From NCBI GenBank assembly GCA_040768585.1, contig JAXGMQ010000001.1, positions 930,001 to 994,000 on the forward strand: a stretch of DNA of 64,000 nucleotides, given 5' to 3'. Position numbers and translations under genes: made by a program. The DNA is from JAXGMQ01 sp040768585. GTDB taxonomy: Bacteria > Caldisericota > Caldisericia > JAAYUI01. This document shows, piece after piece, positions 61,733-64,000 of the stretch (within the stretch, counting starts at the first letter, position 1; every line of letters begins with the position of its first letter). The notes beneath the pieces are model-generated. The model was not told where the DNA came from, did no database searches, and saw only the letters and a list, made by a program, of their open reading frames with translations.

Positions 61733-61903
61733 GTTTCTCTCCTTGGTCTGAAGCTTTTCATGTCAAGCCAAACTCTGGTGACTCGACGAGTTATTTTAGT
61801 CATTTTGTTTTGGACATTACAGTACCAATTATGAGTTTTTTCATTAATCAAACATTAGAATCAGATTTGTGTCAAAGTTTGTGAAACAGGAAAGGAGATG
61901 ACG

Positions 61904-62230
61904 ATGGATTATAAAATAACCACTCAGGATAACTTCGCCGATTACGACGTGACCGAGACTCTCGGAATCGTCACGGGCAACACCGTCAGAACAAGGGGAT
62001 TCGGTCATGATTTCGTTGCAGGACTCAAGAACCTTGTCGGTGGCGAAATCGATTCATACAGAGACATGCTTGATAAGGCAAGAGACCTTGCCATCGAAAG
62101 AATGGTCGAGGATGCTAAAATGCTTGGGGCTGACGGTGTTGTTTGCATGAGAATCTCAACGTCCGAGATAATGCAAGGCGCTGCTGAGATAATGGCTTAT
62201 GGCACAGCAGTAAAACTTTCAAAAAAGTAA
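61904..62230 (+). CDS. YbjQ/UPF0145-family protein
   Basis: The 108-residue protein matches the YbjQ family: TETLGIVTGNTVRTRGFGHDF, then GGEIDSYRDMLDKARDLAIERMVEDAKMLGADGVV and a closing beta strand IMAYGTAVKL. Family members form pentamers with a proposed metal-binding role that is not well established. I choose the ATG at 61904 because the ATG at 61898 sits directly against the GGAG site, while 61904 is six bases from it. It stands alone. Confidence 0.92.
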   Translation: MDYKITTQDNFADYDVTETLGIVTGNTVRTRGFGHDFVAGLKNLVGGEIDSYRDMLDKARDLAIERMVEDAKMLGADGVVCMRISTSEIMQGAAEIMAYGTAVKLSKK

Positions 62231-62886
62231 TCTACCCTAATTTTTCTATATTTTGTGCACACCTTTTGTGGCGGTGGGATTTGTAGAAATCTTCGTCCTA
62301 CCGCCATACTTTTTTGTGAGTGACAAATCTGAAAGATTATGGTCTTCACTGGCTTTTGATTTGCGCGTCTGTAAATACTTCAAGCACCCACTCCTGATTA
62401 TGTTGTTTTCAACATGTCCACCTACTAATTTCGTATGCCCGCAATTTAATTGCCCTTTATTCACCGTGCCCAGGATTCCCTTCTCCTATTCAGATCACGC
62501 TCAACTCATACGCTTAACGATTCATTTAGTCATCCCTCACCCCCACCCCTCTCCCTTCACAAGGGAGAGGGGTATCAGTAGTACTAATATCAATTCTCAA
62601 ATAGGAGAAGAACTATCTCAACTCTCTCTGTGGAGGGGTTGTTATCACCAAACTTCCTCCCTCTCCTCTTTAGAGGAGAGGGTTGGGGTGAGGAGACTCT
62701 TGGTAAGGGATTTCGCTCATACACAATCTCCACTTCGATTTATTTACTTTCGATTATGGCCTACCCAGAATTTTCTTTATGTGTGATGGCAACCTCCGGC
62801 CTATGAATCCAGCACATAAAGCAGAGGTGAGAAAGTCTAACTGCCATTCTCCGGATTTATGATTGCGGCAAAGACTTGCTCAGCAC
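62231..62886. other. Convergent intergenic region with MITE/REP-like repeat
   Basis: This 656-base gap between two converging genes contains the third repeat copy (62534-62695). Nothing else is recognisable; the frames running through it are broken or have no ribosome binding site. Confidence 0.5.
62534..62695 (-). repeat. Palindrome-ended MITE/REP-like repeat, copy C (inverted)
   Basis: Same ends as copy A but in the opposite direction. The left end is CCCTCACCCCCACCCCTCTC with the hairpin CCCCTCTCCCTT/AAGGGAGAGGGG (62546-62572). The right end is the hairpin CCCTCTCCTCT/AGAGGAGAGGG (62659-62682) followed by TTGGGGTGAGGA. Its length, about 162 bases, equals that of copy A. The centre has no visible similarity. 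Confidence 0.8.
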
Positions 62887-63987
62887 TTATTCACCGAGAG
62901 TTTTATTTGAATAATGCTCAATCAGAGCACACCTGAAAGTGGAATCAGCCCACCTGGATTCCTTTCTCTTGTGACTCGGTTCTAACATGAGTCCATGATA
63001 AGCATTCCACGCCTTGAAGTTTGAACTGACCCTGTCTGGTTTGAAGATACCACCCGATTTTCTAAGCGTAGATTTCATTTTATCTAGCTGGTTTGATAGC
63101 ACTGGCACACCCCTAACCACACCAAGCCTTGCATACAACTCCATCCTGTCAAACCAGAAAAAGTCCATGTTCTCCAGGGGTTTGTCAATATCCGGCATAA
63201 AATCCGACACAAACGCCTGTGCCGGAGCGTATATCTTCTTGTTCTTTCTGATATATATCTGATTTGCCAGAGGTAATATCTCTGAGAGTTTGTTCAACGA
63301 CACTGCAATCATTGCAAGATTCTCTCTAGTTCTCCACCCCTTTGAGTGCGCGAGAAGCCTGAGATGATAGATGCAGGGCCACGCAAGGTCTTCATGAAAA
63401 TATAGCTTCCCCTTGAGCGGATAGGCGATATCAGAGAGTTTTGAATATTTGAGAACTTGACGGAATGCAAGCAGGGCTGATTCCGTTTCAGTCTTTACAT
63501 ACTCATTATCTTCATCCAAAAACCTCACCAGCAGCGATGCAAGTATTGTCCGGAACCCACCATAGTTGCCAGAAGTCTCGTCATAATGAGTAAAGGATGC
63601 CGGAGTATTGTCAGTGTTGTTCCTTGATGAATCATCAGAAAACACCCTATATAATGCTTTGCGAACTTCTGTCATTGCGGCATCGTCTGGCTTGAACCCC
63701 TTCTCAAACAAATACCTTGTCGAAATCTCGGTTCCTGTGAACTGGTCATGAGACTCTGCTGTGTGAAACCTCGTGCCAATCCAGCCATCCTCCCTTTGCA
63801 AGCCAAGAACGTGCAGCACGCCTGGGTCAGCCTTGATTTCTTCGTAGAGTCCCCTCAAGACCTCAGAATCCCCATCCTCCTTCAGAATCTCAAGTCGGGT
63901 TCTGAAGGCAATGGATGGACAGCCATATTCAATTAGAAAATCGAGGTTTGTTGCTAAATCATTAATCCCTATTCTTGACGTTGACAT
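62887..63987 (-). CDS. Terpene-cyclase-like alpha/alpha-toroid protein of unknown function
   Basis: The 366-residue protein has no signal peptide. It is built of helical repeats with LQREDGWIGTRFH, the kind of repeat start (LQxxDGxW/G) found in squalene-hopene cyclase-like and prenyltransferase-like toroids. Further conserved-looking blocks are HYDETSGNYGG and FHEDLAWPCIYHLRLLA. No DxDD or other cyclase acid motif is visible, so catalysis is uncertain. A GAGGG site precedes the ATG. Upstream sequence is outside the window. Confidence 0.7.
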   Translation of the reverse strand: MSTSRIGINDLATNLDFLIEYGCPSIAFRTRLEILKEDGDSEVLRGLYEEIKADPGVLHVLGLQREDGWIGTRFHTAESHDQFTGTEISTRYLFEKGFKPDDAAMTEVRKALYRVFSDDSSRNNTDNTPASFTHYDETSGNYGGFRTILASLLVRFLDEDNEYVKTETESALLAFRQVLKYSKLSDIAYPLKGKLYFHEDLAWPCIYHLRLLAHSKGWRTRENLAMIAVSLNKLSEILPLANQIYIRKNKKIYAPAQAFVSDFMPDIDKPLENMDFFWFDRMELYARLGVVRGVPVLSNQLDKMKSTLRKSGGIFKPDRVSSNFKAWNAYHGLMLEPSHKRKESRWADSTFRCALIEHYSNKTLGE

Positions 63988-64000
63988 TCGACCCTCGAAG

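Overview
The window looks like chromosomal DNA of an anaerobic or oxygen-shy bacterium of middling GC content. Strong GGAGG ribosome binding sites, TTGACA/TATAAT-type promoters, a gyrB-gyrA pair, an FtsQ-FtsZ-YggS-SepF division cluster, bacterial AlaS, RuvX and lipobox lipoproteins all say Bacteria. SepF next to FtsZ suggests a Gram-positive-type or deep-branching lineage. The phylum cannot be fixed from this piece. The anaerobic flavour comes from oxygen-sensitive Fe-S enzymes: dehydratase/activase homologues, ferredoxin-thioredoxin reductase, a ferredoxin-tailed aldo-keto reductase and HypE. No rRNA, tRNA, CRISPR array or transposase was found.

Layout. 1-6.2 kb (minus): a cut-off gene, a membrane protein, archease, gyrA and gyrB. 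6.3-7.3 kb: two related lipoproteins. 7.4-20.5 kb: a family of exported proteins made of PQQ-like propeller repeats, acidic Pro-rich linkers and copper-amine-oxidase-N-like modules. The largest member (about 2,090 codons) is split by a frameshift at a run of nine T. 20.5-26.6 kb: a structured leader and a four-gene operon with a SAM methyltransferase, two 2-hydroxyacyl-CoA-dehydratase-like proteins and an 850-residue fusion of the ATP-dependent activase, a linker of regularly spaced Cys-Cys pairs and a dehydratase/double-cubane-type domain. A fifth propeller/amine-oxidase-N protein follows. 28.8-32 kb: FTR-rubredoxin and glutaredoxin, a lipoprotein, a degenerate metallo-beta-lactamase-fold protein and HypE. 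32-38 kb: an unknown protein, an XRE regulator, three M23 peptidases, bactofilin and RtcB (partner of the archease at the left end). 38-42 kb: an anchored protein and the end of histidine degradation (HutI, fused FTCD). 42-49.3 kb: the division cluster, alaS, an aldo-keto reductase and ruvX. 50-64 kb: a nitronate-monooxygenase-family enzyme, a DUF5666-like protein, MscS, a TetR regulator divergent from a rifampin-phosphotransferase-like dikinase, a tiny zinc ribbon, a GNAT-like protein, YbjQ and several unknown proteins.

Three copies of a palindrome-ended, MITE/REP-like repeat (49.5, 54.4 and 62.5 kb) each lie between convergent genes. The best candidate for an undescribed system is the methyltransferase plus activase/Cys-linker/dehydratase operon at 20.6-26.6 kb, set among exported propeller proteins and thiol-redox genes. 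Its substrate cannot be read from the sequence.
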